Part shown: positions 35,204 to 45,170 of the stretch, piece by piece | How the letters are laid out: each line of letters opens with the position of its first letter | How positions within the stretch are numbered: the stretch's first letter is position 1 | Source of the DNA: Prevotella illustrans | Lineage (GTDB): Bacteria; Bacteroidota; Bacteroidia; Bacteroidales; Bacteroidaceae | Length of the DNA stretch: 64,000 bases | Reading direction: 5' to 3' | NCBI RefSeq assembly: GCF_017426725.1 | Contig: NZ_JAERMS010000004.1 | Location: 256-64,255, forward strand | Position numbers and translations under genes: made by a program | The notes under the pieces: generated by a model | Databases searched by the model: none | What the model saw: the letters and a program-made list of their open reading frames with translations, nothing else | Told to the model about the DNA's origin: nothing

Positions 35204-36550
35204 ATGAGCAAGAGCTTAGATTTAGCCCTCGAAAAGGCTACCCAAACCTATGCCCTCGTCCTCAGGCAGGGTGCTATTAAAGAGACCGCACGCGTCTTCC
35301 GGGATTTTTTCCCGGGCAAAAGAGCAGTCGTAATAGCTGACAAGACCACTTATGATGTCGCGGGTAACGCGGTTGACACGATGCTACGCGATGAAGGAAT
35401 TCCGACGGATGTTCCTGTTATTCTTGATTATCCCGACATGCACGCAGAGTGGAAATACATTGAAATTCTCGATGGTGTCCTTGCTGGAACCGATGCTATT
35501 CCAATAGCCGTTGGCTCCGGCACTGTCAATGATCTTACGAAGCTGTCGTCTTATCACAACAACCGTCGTTACATGGTTGTTGCCACGGCAGCCTCGATGG
35601 ATGGCTATATTGCTTTTGGAGCTTCTATCACGAAGGATGGATGCAAGACCACCTTTCCGTGTACGGCCCCCATTGCCATCATTGCCGACATTGATATTAT
35701 TTCTCGAGCACCGGCCGACATGACTGCCAGTGGATATGCAGACCTTTTTGCCAAAATTCCGGCAGGGGCCGATTGGCTTCTTGCCGACGCGATAGGGGTG
35801 GAGCCTATAGACCCCGTAGCGTTCTCCATTGCGCAGGATGGACTGCACGACGCGCTATCCAATCCTCAAGGTGCTCGCGAAGGCTGTCCTGAAGACATCG
35901 CCAAGCTGATGGAAGGGCTTCTGCTCGGCGGTTTTGCCATGCAGGCCTATCCTAAATCGAGCCGCCCTGCCAGCGGAGCCGACCACCAGTTCTCACATCT
36001 GCTCAATATGCAGCATTATGTGATGGCTGATGGTAAGGCGCCCTCGCACGGCTTTCAGGTGGCGTTGGGTACTCTTGCTTCACTTTTTTTCTACCGTGAG
36101 CTGCTCAAAACCGATGTCGAAGGTATAGACGTGGAGGCATGTGTAAAGGCATGGCCCGGGCTTGAAGAACAGGAACAGGAAGCCGTCCGGATGTTTCAAT
36201 CTACCGACTTCCCCATGCTCGGGGCTACGGAGGTGAAGGCAAAGTATGTTGACCATGATAGTCTACGACGTGAATTGACCACGTTTAAGGAAAAATGGCC
36301 GGAAACCCGGCGGAGACTGGAATGTCAGCTCATTCCTGTAGAGGAGGCGATACGCAGGTTGCGTCTCGTTGGTGCCCCGACACAGCCGGAAGACATTGGA
36401 CTCAACCGTCGACGCATGCGTGACAGCGTTATCCTTGCCCAGAAAATACGTCGTCGTTACACCATCCTCGACCAGGGCCTCCGCATGTGTCTGCTTGACA
36501 AATGGACCGACGCTCTTTTCGGCAAGGGAGGAATATGGGAAATAAAATAA
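35204..36550 (+). CDS. sn-glycerol-1-phosphate dehydrogenase (AraM/EgsA family)
   Basis: This 448-residue cytosolic NAD(P)-dependent dehydrogenase interconverts sn-glycerol-1-phosphate and dihydroxyacetone phosphate. The nucleotide loop is GSGTVND at residues 104-110. The MVVATAASMDGY block is the family hallmark. Likely metal ligands are D180 (GYADLFAK), a histidine at 261 or 265 (GADHQFSHLLN) and H282 (SHGFQVALGT). It is longer than archaeal EgsA, with a C-terminal extension from about 390. Placed inside a SusCD locus with a phosphoesterase, it more likely catabolises imported glycerol-1-phosphate than makes archaeal-type lipid. Confidence 0.9.
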   Translation: MSKSLDLALEKATQTYALVLRQGAIKETARVFRDFFPGKRAVVIADKTTYDVAGNAVDTMLRDEGIPTDVPVILDYPDMHAEWKYIEILDGVLAGTDAIPIAVGSGTVNDLTKLSSYHNNRRYMVVATAASMDGYIAFGASITKDGCKTTFPCTAPIAIIADIDIISRAPADMTASGYADLFAKIPAGADWLLADAIGVEPIDPVAFSIAQDGLHDALSNPQGAREGCPEDIAKLMEGLLLGGFAMQAYPKSSRPASGADHQFSHLLNMQHYVMADGKAPSHGFQVALGTLASLFFYRELLKTDVEGIDVEACVKAWPGLEEQEQEAVRMFQSTDFPMLGATEVKAKYVDHDSLRRELTTFKEKWPETRRRLECQLIPVEEAIRRLRLVGAPTQPEDIGLNRRRMRDSVILAQKIRRRYTILDQGLRMCLLDKWTDALFGKGGIWEIK

Positions 36551-36596
36551 GTCCGCCGTTTAAAAATCCGATTACTTTAATCTAACTGAATAAGCA

Positions 36597-39500
36597 ATGA
36601 AAAAGTACAAAAATGTAGGAAGAAACACAAGACGCTTCCGATTCATAGCTCTTTTGGCATTACTGATTAATGCGATGACCATCCAAGCACAGTCCCTCGT
36701 CAAAGGTACTGTAACGGATACCAATGGCAATCCGCTCATTGGTGTTACCGTGCAAAACACTTCTACGAAACAAGGCGCCGTCACTGATGTGGACGGTAAC
36801 TTTTCGGTTCAGGCCCAAAAGGGCGATCTGTTGAAAGTGTCATACGTGGGGTATTTGGCACAGAGCCTCCGTGCTTCAGGAGGGCATATGGCCATTATGC
36901 TGAAAGAAAGTGTCAGCTCGCTCGACGAACTCGTCGTGGTGGGTTATGGCGTACAAAAGAAACGAGACATTGTAGGCGCAATAGATAAAGTGTCCGGCGA
37001 TGTTGTGGAGAACCGTGCCAATACCAACATAACACGGTCACTACAAGGACAAATTCCAGGGCTTACCATTACACAGGCGGACGGACGTTCCACCCGTGGC
37101 GGTAATATCCATATTCGTGGCAACGTGAACTCCATCGGAGCCGGTGGTTCCGCGCTCGTACTCATCGACGGGGTGGAAGGAAGCCTTTCGCAGGTTAACC
37201 CCGACGACGTGGAGAGCGTTTCCGTGCTGAAAGACGCGTCGTCGGCAGCTGTCTACGGTGCACGCGGAGCTTTCGGTGTCATTCTTGTCACTACCAAAAG
37301 TGCGAAAGCCGGAAAAACCGTCGTGAAATATTCCGGTCAGGTATCGCTGGTACGCCGCACCGTAAAATATGATGTCGTCACTAACGGGCTACAATGGACT
37401 AACGATTTCTATGAGGCTTACATGGGATATCGGGGAACCGAGCCCAGCACTATCAATAATGTGTTCAATGCCCATAATAGAAGTTGGAGCGAATGGTATT
37501 CGGAATTGCAGCGGCGCAATGCCAATCCGTTGCTTGAAAAACAGCGTACCAATGACAACGGTTATTACGAATACTATGGTAATACCGACTGGTTTGGCGC
37601 CCTTTATCGCAACAATAACTTCGCCACCCAGCACAATGTATCCATCAGTGGCGGTTCTGATCGCGCCACTTTTTACGTCAGTGGCAGATATAACGGCAAT
37701 AACGGTATCTACAAGGTTGGCAATGAGCATTTCAACCGCTATAATATCCGTGCGAAAGGCATGCTGAAAATCAATCGCTGGCTTCGTTTGGAGAATAATA
37801 CCGACGTATTTTTGCAGGATTACCATGAGCCTATCGTCATGTACGCTTACGACCGCAACAACCTGGATACCCGAATCCCCATCCAGCGGCAGATAGAGAC
37901 ACAGGGGTTCCCCGTTGCCACGCTCCGCAACACCGATGGTACTTGGACGCAGGCTGCTGTATATACAGGTTATGCGGGATTTGCGGAAGGAACCTCGTGG
38001 CGCCGGAACAAATGGTCTAACGTCGCCAATACGACAACGCTCTATGCCGACATCGTCAAAGACGTGCTCCAAGGTAAAGCGGACTTCACCTACAAGCGTA
38101 ATCATCAGCGCCGGGAGCAAGTAGGCAATGTTTACGATGCCATGATATCACCCACGGAAAAATGGTCATGGTATAACTATAGCCATCTTGAACATCGCTA
38201 CTACGACACGGAATACATGGCCGGTAGCGCCACCCTTACCTATACTCCGAAACTTCTCGGTGGACATAATCTCAAGGCCATGGGTGGCTGGAATCTCGAA
38301 CAGGAGATGTATCGCTCTACGCGTGTTATGCGCCAGGGGTTGCTGGAGCCGGACATGCCTAACTTCAATTTCGCGGATGGCGATACCTATTATATTAATG
38401 ACAATGGCTCCTATGATTGGGCATTTGTAGGCTTATTCTATCGTTTGAACTATAATTGGAAAGGACGTTATTTGTTTGAAACAAGCGGACGTTATGACGG
38501 CAGTTCTAAGTTCCCGACTAACCAGCAGTGGGGCTTCTTTCCTTCAGCCTCCTTGGGATGGCGCATCAGCGAAGAGCCTTGGATGGAATCGCTGCGCAAG
38601 CGTTTCCTCGACAACCTCAAGTTGCGTGTCTCGGTAGGAGAGGCCGGTAACGGACTTGTATCTCCCTATCAGTATCTTTCCACTATGAGTATCAGCCGCG
38701 GTACCAGCGTTATCAACGGGAAACTTGCCAACTATACACAGGCGCCCGCACCGGTGCCGAGTGGACTTACTTGGGAAAAGGTCATCACCTATAACTTGGG
38801 TGTCGACATTGACATGTTCAAGAACCGGTTCACCTTTTCATTTGATATCTACCGCAAGAATACGAAGGACATGTATGTCGTCGGCGATGAGCTTCCCGCG
38901 GTATACGGTAACAGTGCTCCCAAAGGCAATAACGCGGATATGCGCACCGACGGATGGGAAATCAGCCTCGGATGGAGAGACCGTGTAATGGTGGCCGGTA
39001 GCCCTCTCAACTATCATGTCAAAGCCGCCCTGTGGAATGCCAATAGCAAAATTACGAAATATACCGCTACCACGAATACCATCACCTCATATTATAAAGG
39101 TAAGGAAGTGGGTGAAATATGGGGTTTCGACTGCCTTGGATTCTTCCAGAGCAAAGAGGACGTGCAGAACTCCCCGGACCAGAGCTGGCTCCACAATTAT
39201 AACCGTTCAGGTCAGGTATGGGAAGCAGGTGACTTGAAGTTCAGAGATATTAATGATGATAAGAAGATAGATATAGGCAATAACACGTTGGAAAATCATG
39301 GTGACTTTATCAAAATAGGCAACACTACGCCTCGCTATTGCTATAGTTTCAGCTACGGTGCCGACTGGAAAGGTGTTGGAATATCTATGTTCTGGCAGGG
39401 AGTGGGCAAACGCGACTGGTACCCAAACAGCGAGGCAGGCCTCTTCTGGGGTAATTACGCGCGCGTCTATGGATATGACCTGCCTTGGCAGAACGCGGCC

Positions 39501-39902
39501 AACCGTGCTGGAGTCGACGAAAACGGAAATATAACCAATCCTACGGCTTATTGGCCCCGTCTGCGCGGCTATATCGCGGAAGACGGCAAAGGTACTCTTG
39601 CCCGCAGAAATAACCGTTATCTGCAGAATGCGGCTTACCTGCGCTTAAAGACCGTCAGCTTGTCTTACACCTTCCAGCGCAGCCTCGTCTCAAGGATAGG
39701 CCTCACCAATCTCATGGTCTATGTTTCGGGTGAAAACCTCCTTACCATCACACCGTTGCATAAGTGGGCCAAGAATTTCGATCCTGAAGTAATCAGTTCA
39801 GGCGATGCCTCCGGGTGGAACGGACAGACAGGCGTAGCCGGCGACGGTTACAGCTATCCTATGCTCAAGAGTCTGTCTTTGGGACTCAACATCACTTTCT
39901 AA
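36597..39902 (+). CDS. SusC-like TonB-dependent transporter (PUL 2)
   Basis: This 1101-residue outer-membrane transporter has a signal peptide ending near residue 32 (MTIQAQ). A carboxypeptidase-regulatory-like domain follows at about 33-110 (LVKGTVTDTNGNPLIGVTVQ). The TonB-box-like DELVVVGYGVQKKRD sits near 115-129. The plug contains SVLKDASSAAVYGARGAFGVI. The barrel ends with LGLNITF. There is no STN domain and no sigma/anti-sigma pair nearby, so regulation differs from PULs 1 and 3. It starts 46 bases after the dehydrogenase gene. Confidence 0.96.
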   Translation: MKKYKNVGRNTRRFRFIALLALLINAMTIQAQSLVKGTVTDTNGNPLIGVTVQNTSTKQGAVTDVDGNFSVQAQKGDLLKVSYVGYLAQSLRASGGHMAIMLKESVSSLDELVVVGYGVQKKRDIVGAIDKVSGDVVENRANTNITRSLQGQIPGLTITQADGRSTRGGNIHIRGNVNSIGAGGSALVLIDGVEGSLSQVNPDDVESVSVLKDASSAAVYGARGAFGVILVTTKSAKAGKTVVKYSGQVSLVRRTVKYDVVTNGLQWTNDFYEAYMGYRGTEPSTINNVFNAHNRSWSEWYSELQRRNANPLLEKQRTNDNGYYEYYGNTDWFGALYRNNNFATQHNVSISGGSDRATFYVSGRYNGNNGIYKVGNEHFNRYNIRAKGMLKINRWLRLENNTDVFLQDYHEPIVMYAYDRNNLDTRIPIQRQIETQGFPVATLRNTDGTWTQAAVYTGYAGFAEGTSWRRNKWSNVANTTTLYADIVKDVLQGKADFTYKRNHQRREQVGNVYDAMISPTEKWSWYNYSHLEHRYYDTEYMAGSATLTYTPKLLGGHNLKAMGGWNLEQEMYRSTRVMRQGLLEPDMPNFNFADGDTYYINDNGSYDWAFVGLFYRLNYNWKGRYLFETSGRYDGSSKFPTNQQWGFFPSASLGWRISEEPWMESLRKRFLDNLKLRVSVGEAGNGLVSPYQYLSTMSISRGTSVINGKLANYTQAPAPVPSGLTWEKVITYNLGVDIDMFKNRFTFSFDIYRKNTKDMYVVGDELPAVYGNSAPKGNNADMRTDGWEISLGWRDRVMVAGSPLNYHVKAALWNANSKITKYTATTNTITSYYKGKEVGEIWGFDCLGFFQSKEDVQNSPDQSWLHNYNRSGQVWEAGDLKFRDINDDKKIDIGNNTLENHGDFIKIGNTTPRYCYSFSYGADWKGVGISMFWQGVGKRDWYPNSEAGLFWGNYARVYGYDLPWQNAANRAGVDENGNITNPTAYWPRLRGYIAEDGKGTLARRNNRYLQNAAYLRLKTVSLSYTFQRSLVSRIGLTNLMVYVSGENLLTITPLHKWAKNFDPEVISSGDASGWNGQTGVAGDGYSYPMLKSLSLGLNITF

Positions 39903-39934
39903 TCAAAATAACTACACATAGAAATAATAACTAT

Positions 39935-41710
39935 ATGAAAAAGATATATATATGCCTGGCACTCGTCGCGTTGTCTTGCAGCTCTTGTGACGACTACTTA
40001 GACAAGAAGCCTATCTCCAGGATGGATTCGGAGCGGTTCTTCGCCAACGAAGAACAACTCCAGCTCTATGCCAACGGGCTATACCTCAATATGACCCCTG
40101 GCGCTGAGGGACTGACCACAGGCGGATCCACATGCGACTATCTGGCCCGCAACACCACCGACGCTCTTCTTCAAAAGAATTTCACCGCAAGCCAGATGTC
40201 CGGCTGGACGATAGGCGCCTGGAAAGACCTCTTCCGTGTCAACTACTTCTTGGAGCATATGGGTAAGGCAGAATGCCCTGTTGAAGTGATTAATCACTAC
40301 CGTGGCATTGCACGATTCTGGCGTGCGCTTTTCTACTTTGAAAAAGTGAAGACTTATGGCGACGTGCCTTGGTACAACCATACGATAGATGCCAAGGATA
40401 CGACGGCTCTCTACAAGCTCCGTGACGACCGAGAGGTTGTTATGGACAGTGTGCTCCGGGACATCAACTACGCCTGTGATCATATCACGAATCGCAGCGA
40501 GACCACCGTTACACCGTGGATGGCTCTTGCCATGAAGTCGCGTATATGCCTCTTTGAGGGTACTTACCGCAAATATCATGCAGTCAACCCCTCCACCGGT
40601 CAGCCCTGGAAGGAGCAGAACGCGTTCCAAAGATACCTTAGGGAATGTATCGACGCTTCCGAGAAAATCATAGATTCGGGACAATTTAAACTCTATAATA
40701 CGGGTAAACCTGAAACCGATTACCGACACGTTTTCCAACAGGAAACGCCCGTCAGGCAAGAGGTGATTTGGGCAAAGGAATATAGCGCCGACCTCAGCTC
40801 GCTCCATAACCTGACGCAGATATTCGTGTCTTCCGGGAATCTGTCGAACCGCTGGTCGCCTACACAGGAGTTTGTCAACACTTATCTTAATCGTGATGGC
40901 AGCCGGTTTACCGACTCACCTGATTATTCCACCAAGACTTTTGTGGAAAACTGCGCCAACCGTGATTGCCGGCTGGCTCAAGTGATGATGGCTCCGGGTT
41001 ATACAAAGGCCAATAACAACGGAGTGCAGATAGCAGCCGCCCCTAATTGGAGTGTCACGATGACCGGATATCAAGTTATCAAGTACAATATGGACGGCAC
41101 GTATTATGAAGTGACCAACCATTGCAGCAACGCGGTTCCCGTGATTCGCTACGCGGAAATTTTGCTCAACGAGGCGGAAGCTAAAGCCGAACTGGGGCAA
41201 ATGACCGAAAAGGTTTGGAATCAGACCATACGTCCTCTCCGTGAGCGTGCCGGCGTCAATGGTAGCGTGCCTGCCGCCGCCGACCCTTACCTCATAAGCT
41301 ATTATAACGAAATGGTGAACGACAAATGGATTCTGGAAATCCGTCGTGAGCGTGCTATTGAACTCTTCTTTGAAGCCGCCGGGCTACGTTACGACGATCT
41401 CATGCGATGGAAAGAAGGAGAGATGCTCACCAAGAGCTTAGGGTCCATCTATATCGGAGAGAAAAACCGAGCAGTAGATACCGACGGCGATGGCACTCCC
41501 GACCTTATGGTCGTAGACAAGGCTCCGGGCAAGAAAGACAAGAACGTCACGTACATAGATTTGAGCAAGACTCGTTTCTATACCTTTAAGGATGGTCGCC
41601 TCTATGTCGCCAACGACAATGTCTGGGAGAATAAGAAATACGTGCATCCCATCCCGACGGCGGCACGGGTCAAGAACCCTAATCTCAAGCAGAACTACGG
41701 ATGGGAATGA
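39935..41710 (+). CDS. SusD/RagB-family surface lipoprotein (PUL 2)
   Basis: This 591-residue lipoprotein has a lipobox ending SSC near residue 18, followed by DDYLDKKP, a typical SusD start with an acidic surface-export signal. TPR helices (RGIARFWRALFYFEKVKTYGD) and the C-terminal RYAEILLNEAEAKAELG block with ERAIELFFEAAGLRYDDL are diagnostic of SusD. The open frame reaches upstream into SusC, but ATG 39935 gives the signal peptide. It lies 32 bases after SusC and caps that channel. Confidence 0.96.
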   Translation: MKKIYICLALVALSCSSCDDYLDKKPISRMDSERFFANEEQLQLYANGLYLNMTPGAEGLTTGGSTCDYLARNTTDALLQKNFTASQMSGWTIGAWKDLFRVNYFLEHMGKAECPVEVINHYRGIARFWRALFYFEKVKTYGDVPWYNHTIDAKDTTALYKLRDDREVVMDSVLRDINYACDHITNRSETTVTPWMALAMKSRICLFEGTYRKYHAVNPSTGQPWKEQNAFQRYLRECIDASEKIIDSGQFKLYNTGKPETDYRHVFQQETPVRQEVIWAKEYSADLSSLHNLTQIFVSSGNLSNRWSPTQEFVNTYLNRDGSRFTDSPDYSTKTFVENCANRDCRLAQVMMAPGYTKANNNGVQIAAAPNWSVTMTGYQVIKYNMDGTYYEVTNHCSNAVPVIRYAEILLNEAEAKAELGQMTEKVWNQTIRPLRERAGVNGSVPAAADPYLISYYNEMVNDKWILEIRRERAIELFFEAAGLRYDDLMRWKEGEMLTKSLGSIYIGEKNRAVDTDGDGTPDLMVVDKAPGKKDKNVTYIDLSKTRFYTFKDGRLYVANDNVWENKKYVHPIPTAARVKNPNLKQNYGWE

Positions 41711-41787
41711 GGCCTTGATTCATTCGAGTCCGATGCGTAAAAGGACTAAAGAAAACTTTTTGACAAACCATTTAGCAAACAATCAGT

Positions 41788-43035
41788 ATGAAAAAATACA
41801 GCATATTCAAATATGTAGTGTGTACAATGGCACTCATAGCTGTTCTGGGGGCGTGCAGTGACAACAGCGAGTCGATTCTTTTGGGAAGTGACGACCGGTT
41901 GTACTTCTCAAGCGCGGAAGATGGGCGGACTTTCACTGTATGCGCTTCGGGCGCATGGCAGATTACGACGGAGGTCCAGTGGCTTTCGTTCAGCAAGAGC
42001 AATGGCGAAGGCGACGGCCGGACGCGTGAACGGATTATCGTCTCAGCGGCCCACAACACAGGCGCGGCGCGGCAAGCCTCCTTTCAGTTGTCTGCCGCCG
42101 GAAAGACACTTGTCGTGAACTGTGAGCAAGAAGAGGGACATCCCTTCAAGCTGGGTACGGCCAGCCTTTCCTCTTCCCTGCAGGTGGGGCAGTCTGCCAC
42201 AGGCGTATCCGTCAATATTCCTTACGAGTACGGTTATAAGGGCATGAAGCTCGGGCTTCACGTCAGTCTTGGCGGGGAAGCTGCCGAAGGACTGACCGTG
42301 GAAGACGAAACCATAACACTTGAGGCCGCCACCGGGACATTCTCCATTCCCATCGGCGGCACGCCTGCCAGATCAGGAAAACTCACGGTCACCATCAGCA
42401 CGGATCAGGCGGACGTTGCGCCCGTCAGTTTAAATACGACGGTGAACGACCGAATTATACTTGAACAGCATTTCGACCTTTGCGTCTATGGCGGAGACTT
42501 CGTTGGGGGACACCCCGGAACGATGCCGACATGGATTAAAGACGGCAACGGCAAGAACATTCCTCCCGAGCCACTTGGCAACTTGCAGTCACGCACAGCC
42601 AACCAGGACGGTTCCAACGACCTCTTTGCCACAATGGCCCATTCTTATCTTATCTCCAAGGGACTCGAAGATTGGGAAGGCTCCAAGGTATATGAGCGTC
42701 CCGGGTATATCAAGCTTGGTACGGCAAGCGCTGTAGGAAAGATCGTGACCCCGGCCTTTGGCGCGCTCGGCAAGGACAAGAGCAACGTAGAAGTGGCTTT
42801 AAGAGTGGCCGAATGGGTAGATGAGGAGGGCGGAAGCCTCGTCATCAGCTTCGAAGGATCGGGAACACCTTCTATCGCCACATACACTTACAAGCACGTA
42901 AAGGCCAAGGCCGGCAGTGAATGGGAGGACGTACGGTTCACCATCCGCGACGCCTCTGCCGATACGCGTATTATCTTCACGACCAAGGGCAATAAACGTT
43001 TTGCCATCGACGATATCGTAGTTTCTGTAAAATAA
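41788..43035 (+). CDS. BACON-domain surface lipoprotein (PUL 2)
   Basis: This 415-residue lipoprotein has a lipobox LGAC near residue 23 and an acidic SDNSES after it. Residues about 38-110 match the BACON beta-sandwich pattern: GAWQITTEVQWLSFSKSNGEG, then IIVSAAHNTGAARQASFQL and a closing VVNCEQEEG. The middle is a second Ig-like region. The last ~190 residues (from HFDLCVYGGDF) look like a jelly-roll binding domain ending in RFAIDDIVVSVK. It probably binds the substrate at the surface. It lies 77 bases after SusD and 11 before the phosphoesterase. Confidence 0.8.
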   Translation: MKKYSIFKYVVCTMALIAVLGACSDNSESILLGSDDRLYFSSAEDGRTFTVCASGAWQITTEVQWLSFSKSNGEGDGRTRERIIVSAAHNTGAARQASFQLSAAGKTLVVNCEQEEGHPFKLGTASLSSSLQVGQSATGVSVNIPYEYGYKGMKLGLHVSLGGEAAEGLTVEDETITLEAATGTFSIPIGGTPARSGKLTVTISTDQADVAPVSLNTTVNDRIILEQHFDLCVYGGDFVGGHPGTMPTWIKDGNGKNIPPEPLGNLQSRTANQDGSNDLFATMAHSYLISKGLEDWEGSKVYERPGYIKLGTASAVGKIVTPAFGALGKDKSNVEVALRVAEWVDEEGGSLVISFEGSGTPSIATYTYKHVKAKAGSEWEDVRFTIRDASADTRIIFTTKGNKRFAIDDIVVSVK

Positions 43036-43046
43036 TCAAACGCATT

Positions 43047-44585
43047 ATGAAGAATAAAATTAAGAATATCTTTTTGCTGTCACTGCTGGTAATGATAACT
43101 TTTCCGGTTGCTTCGTGCGGTTCGCCCGGTGACACGCCATCTCCCGCTCCGCCTGACAACGGAGGCAATTCAGGAACCTTCAAGCCCAATGCCGGCAACG
43201 ACCTCTACGGACAGATTATCGACGATCGGGGAGCGGGAGTCGCAGATGTAGTCGTGAGCGATGGCTTTCAGAGTGTCGTTACCAATGACAAAGGATGGTA
43301 TCAGATGAAACGCCGAAGTGGCGCGCTGTATGTGAGCTACTCCATACCCAAGGGGTATAAGGCCAGTTCTACGGCTTTCTATAAATCACTGACGGGCAAC
43401 GAGAAGCAATATGATTTCAAGCTGACCCGGCTGAGCGGTGACGAGAACCATTTCAACTTGCTCGTCATGGCCGATCCGCAGGTAAAAAGCAACAGCGACG
43501 TGGAGCGTTTTCGCACGGAGACGATGCCCGACGTTAAGCAGACCGTTGACGGCAGCAAACTCCCCATCTACGGACTCTGTCTTGGCGATATCGTCGATGA
43601 AGGGCATCCGGAACTTACCAACTCCATGCGAGTGCTTTTGCAGTCCACCTCCATGCCTTTCTTCGTGACCATAGGCAACCACGACAAAGAATCGGGCAAG
43701 AGCGGGAACGACGTTACCAAAACCTTCCGTGAAAATTTCGGTCCGCTCAATTACTCGTTTAATCGGGGCAACGTGCACTTCATCTGCTTAGATAACATTC
43801 TCTATAACACCTCCAAGGACTATAAAGGCGGAATTACCGATGAAGTGCTGGCATGGATGAAAAGCGACCTGCAATATGTGTCAAAAGACAAGATGATCGT
43901 GGTCTACTATCATATTCCATGGCGGCAGACCAACAACAAGAATCGTACGCAGATGATGCAACTTCTCGAAGGCTATGCCAACCTGCTCATGTTGTCGGGA
44001 CATACGCATTACCAAGAAAACTTCCACGGAACGAAGCCTTACAACTTCGCCGAGCGCATTCACGGTGCGGCATGTGGCGCATGGTGGCATTCGAATATCT
44101 GCGGGGAAGGAACGCCCAACGGTTATCAGGTGTATGAGATTGACGGAAACAAAATCGTCAACAACTACTATAAGAGTACCAGGTTCGACAAAAGTTTCCA
44201 AATCAGGTTGCACCACGGAGACGGCACATGGGGCGGCGACCATGGCACGTATGGTTACGAATTGAAAAGAGACTATATCGTTGCCAACGTTTGGAACTAC
44301 GACACGAATTGGAAAATACAGGTGTATGAAGACGGCTTCTACAGTGGTGACATGACGTTGTCGTATGCCGATTACTTCAAAACCGACGCTTGGGCACAAG
44401 CTTATCATATCGGAGTGGTCGGACGTAATCCCGCCACCTACAGCCAGACGTCCACCCATGACTTCGTCTACAAGCTCAAGAATCCGGAGGCCAAGGTGCG
44501 CGTGGTTGCCATTGACAACTATGGCAACCAATATGAACAAACCGTATTTACCGACGATTTGGAGTCGGCACACATTTATAAATGA
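43047..44585 (+). CDS. Calcineurin-like phosphoesterase lipoprotein (PUL 2)
   Basis: This 512-residue secreted lipoprotein has a lipobox ending ASC near residue 24 and a proline-rich linker. An N-terminal metallophosphoesterase-associated beta domain spans about 50-128 (YGQIIDDRGAGVADVVVSD). The metal site follows: D143 in ADPQ (this subfamily has DPQ where others have DxH), GDIVD at 180-184, GNHD at 210-213, H289 in YYHIP and GHTH at 318-321. A C-terminal beta domain covers about 350-512. It should cleave phosphomono- or diesters outside the cell or in the periplasm. It closes the PUL 2 operon. Confidence 0.92.
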   Translation: MKNKIKNIFLLSLLVMITFPVASCGSPGDTPSPAPPDNGGNSGTFKPNAGNDLYGQIIDDRGAGVADVVVSDGFQSVVTNDKGWYQMKRRSGALYVSYSIPKGYKASSTAFYKSLTGNEKQYDFKLTRLSGDENHFNLLVMADPQVKSNSDVERFRTETMPDVKQTVDGSKLPIYGLCLGDIVDEGHPELTNSMRVLLQSTSMPFFVTIGNHDKESGKSGNDVTKTFRENFGPLNYSFNRGNVHFICLDNILYNTSKDYKGGITDEVLAWMKSDLQYVSKDKMIVVYYHIPWRQTNNKNRTQMMQLLEGYANLLMLSGHTHYQENFHGTKPYNFAERIHGAACGAWWHSNICGEGTPNGYQVYEIDGNKIVNNYYKSTRFDKSFQIRLHHGDGTWGGDHGTYGYELKRDYIVANVWNYDTNWKIQVYEDGFYSGDMTLSYADYFKTDAWAQAYHIGVVGRNPATYSQTSTHDFVYKLKNPEAKVRVVAIDNYGNQYEQTVFTDDLESAHIYK

Positions 44586-44592
44586 TACAAAC

Positions 44593-44657
44593 GAGGCATA
44601 ACTTTCCACCATTTAGTCTTATAATTAGCTTTATAAGTTGGCGCAAGGTTATGCCTC
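44593..44657 (+). terminator. Possible terminator or cruciform after PUL 2
   Basis: GAGGCATAAC (44593-44602) pairs with GTTATGCCTC (44648-44657). An inner CTTATAA...TTTATAAG can fold too. The 45-base loop and the A-rich rather than T-rich flank make it weak as an intrinsic terminator for the plus strand. Confidence 0.4.
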
Positions 44658-44739
44658 AAAAAGATTCCCGTCGAAGCCCTTGTCGAAATATCGTCTTACA
44701 TCTCCGACACTCCGAAAGCAGCCGTCGTTTGCCGAGCTT

Positions 44740-44986
44740 CGGCGTTTAACATCTGTTTTGCTTTGGCGTTTGCTGAAGCTCGGCATTTAACACCTGTTTT
44801 GCTTTGGCGTTTGCCGAAGTCCGGCATTTAACACCTGTTTTGTTTTGGCGTTTGCCGAAGTCCGGCATTTAACACCTGTTTTTGTTTTGGCGTTTGCCGA
44901 AGTCCGGAATTTAACATCTGTTTTGCTTTGGCGTTTGCTGAAGCTCGGCATTTAACATCTGTTTTGCTTTGGCGCTTGCCGAAGCT
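44740..44986. repeat. 41-bp tandem repeat array, six units
   Basis: Units start at 44740, 44781, 44822, 44863, 44905 and 44946. Five spacings are 41, 41, 41, 42 and 41 bases. Each unit reads CGGCATTTAACACCTGTTTT, then GCTTTGGCGTTTGCCGAAGTC, with changes at a few positions. The GCCGA-AGC-TCGGC stem in several units makes a short hairpin. Partial copies flank the array. There are no unique spacers, so it is not CRISPR. Confidence 0.85.
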
Positions 44987-45170
44987 CGGCAAGGCTGCCG
45001 CCGTTTGCCGTGGCGTTTATCCGGGTTGGCAATAATCACAAATGTGTTGTGAAGAAATCCATTAAAGAAAAATGCGTAATTGAAATATGTCAGGAATACG
45101 CTGCCTTGATGGCTGCTTTCCTTCCGGCTTTCAATTACGCATGATGATGAAAGGGGGAATGCCCGCTTGG

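Larger units (their letters stand above)
44586..45170. other. 585-base gene-free intergenic stretch with 41-bp repeats
   Basis: No gene is evident between the phosphoesterase and the 3' end of the convergent transporter gene. It holds a long inverted repeat (44593-44657) and the 41-bp tandem array (44740-44986). From about 45000 to 45170 nothing can be assigned. Confidence 0.7.

Noticed and set aside
39815..39934. Longer N-terminus for the PUL 2 SusD
   Set aside because: It would overlap the end of SusC and bury the lipoprotein signal peptide that begins at ATG 39935.
44740..44986. CRISPR array
   Set aside because: The 41-bp units are contiguous with no unique spacers, and no cas genes are present.
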